DNA from: DASSSQ01 sp963839285
GTDB lineage: Bacteria; Actinomycetota; Thermoleophilia; Gaiellales; Gaiellaceae
Reading direction: 5' to 3'
Length of the DNA stretch: 53,121 nucleotides
NCBI GenBank assembly: GCA_963839285.1
Contig: CAWIUN010000011.1
Location: 1 to 53,121, forward strand
Shown: positions 52,381-53,121 of the stretch, in pieces
How positions within the stretch are numbered: the stretch's first letter is position 1
Layout: each line of letters opens with the position of its first letter
The notes under the pieces: model-generated
The model's database searches: none
The model's input: the letters and a program-made list of their open reading frames with translations, nothing else
What the model was told of the DNA's origin: nothing
Program-made: the position numbers and the translations under genes

Positions 52381-53121
52381 GGCGCCTCCTCGCCCAGAGC
52401 GCCGCGCCGGCGCCGAGCAGCACCGGGATCCCGTAGGCCACGGCCGGCAGCCGCCGCACCTGCGGGTAGAGGCGCGCGCTGAACTCGAGCACGGGCCAGC
52501 CCCGCTCGGCCGCGATCCGGCGCAGCTCGCGGTCCGGGTTGACCGCGACGGGGTTCCCGACCGCCTCGAGGAAGGGCAGGTCGGTGTGGCTGTCCGAGTA
52601 GGCGGTCGAGGCGTCGAGGTCGATGCCGTCGCGCGCGGCGAGCTCGCGGAGGGCGTCGCCCTTCTCGGGCCCGTGGCAGCCGCGGAGGACGCGCCCGGTG
52701 TAGACGCCGTGCTCGATCTCGCAGGCCGACCCGACCGCCCCGTCGAAGCCGAGCTCGGCCGCGAGCGCGTCGACGATCTCCTGCAGGGCGGCGCTGACGA
52801 TGTAGACGCGCTCGCCCGCCCGGCGGTGCCGCTGCACGAGCTCGAGCGGCTCGGCGTAGACGAGCGGCTTCAGCACGGGCTCCATCGCCTCGGCCACGAG
52901 CTCCTGCATCTCCTCGACCGTGAAGCCCCGCAGCACGGCGATCCCGTCCTCGGCGATGCGGCTGACCGCCTTCGCGCTCGCGCCCCGCGCGACGAAGAGC
53001 AGCTGCCAGAGCGCCGCGCGCGCCAGGTGGCTGCGCCCGATCAGCCCGCGCTCGCGGAACGAGCCGGCCAGCGCGAGCGCGCTCGAGCGCCGCAGCAGCG
53101 TGCGGTCGAGGTCGAAGAAGG
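52370..53121 (-). CDS. HAD-superfamily phosphatase, SerB-like, with C-terminal membrane helix (5' end outside window)
   Basis: At least 250 residues of a HAD subfamily IB hydrolase are present, and the start lies beyond the window. The nucleophile motif FDLDRTLL is at the very edge (53100-53119), motif II lies in YIVSAALQEIVD, and motif IV in YSDSHTDLPFLEAVGN. This resembles phosphoserine phosphatase and the PGP-B-like phosphatases with a CicA/HAD-IB cap. The C-terminus ends in a helix LPAVAYGIPVLLGAGAALW followed by ARRRRAA, a probable membrane anchor. The substrate is unknown. The last codons overlap the Ldh_2-like gene start. Confidence 0.85.
   Translation of the reverse strand, partial: FFDLDRTLLRRSSALALAGSFRERGLIGRSHLARAALWQLLFVARGASAKAVSRIAEDGIAVLRGFTVEEMQELVAEAMEPVLKPLVYAEPLELVQRHRRAGERVYIVSAALQEIVDALAAELGFDGAVGSACEIEHGVYTGRVLRGCHGPEKGDALRELAARDGIDLDASTAYSDSHTDLPFLEAVGNPVAVNPDRELRRIAAERGWPVLEFSARLYPQVRRLPAVAYGIPVLLGAGAALWARRRRAA

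Overview
The window is very GC-rich chromosomal DNA from a Gram-positive-like bacterium. It reads best as an actinobacterium of the Thermoleophilia type (Gaiellales/Solirubrobacterales). That placement is an inference from GC content, frequent GTG starts, a CIRCE-controlled groESL operon, a futalosine-pathway menaquinone gene, and TANNNT boxes 6-7 nt before many start codons, as in leaderless actinobacterial transcription. No phage, IS element, CRISPR array or rRNA was seen, so this is core-genome DNA.

Layout. 1-9.3 kb: mixed metabolic genes (aldehyde dehydrogenase, thiolase, MqnD-like protein, DtxR-family regulator, methyltransferase, ornithine-cyclodeaminase-family enzyme), one tRNA-Arg with anticodon GCG, and a metallo-beta-lactamase-fold hydrolase. 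9.5-14.3 kb: a PLP ammonia-lyase, a secreted beta-propeller divergent from a MarR regulator, a GH16-fold protein, YgfZ and a sulfite-oxidase-fold protein. 14.3-18.4 kb: a four-copy tandem hairpin repeat, groES-groEL with promoter and CIRCE operator, a Nudix hydrolase, an ASCH protein, a membrane protein and a zinc-ribbon protein. 18.5-26.4 kb: a 2-oxoacid dehydrogenase operon (E1alpha, E1beta, E2, FKBP, lipB), a TetR/MFS efflux pair, and lipA. 26.4-34.5 kb: a secreted M6 metalloprotease, fumarase, an FprA-type reductase, a secreted Ig-like repeat protein and an ErpA-type Fe-S protein. 34.7-48.7 kb: a complete nuoABCDEFGHIJKLMN operon. 48.7-53.1 kb: a membrane protein, a four-gene coupled cassette (UPF0173 hydrolase, small protein, DUF1028, cupin-TPR), a short Ldh_2-family oxidoreductase, and a HAD phosphatase cut by the window end.

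The genes form a respiratory and lipoate-centred set. LipB and LipA supply lipoate for the E2 protein, fumarase belongs to the TCA cycle, complex I oxidises the NADH, the MqnD-like protein would help make menaquinone, and ErpA and YgfZ support Fe-S proteins.

Quality. About fifteen genes, including groEL, lipA, fumC, nuoC, nuoL and nuoN, are interrupted by single-base indels, mostly in G/C runs. Essential genes are hit and the protein sequence resumes exactly in another frame, so I treat these as assembly errors, annotate the whole gene, and give the approximate break.

No unmistakable new defence or mobile system was seen. The most interesting signals are an FKBP gene between a Pro/Gln/Ala-linker E2 and lipB, recurrent GTGAC-N5-GTCAC palindromes at gene 3' ends, the tandem hairpin array, overlapping divergent leaderless promoters, the rare tRNA-Arg(GCG), and the DUF1028 cassette.
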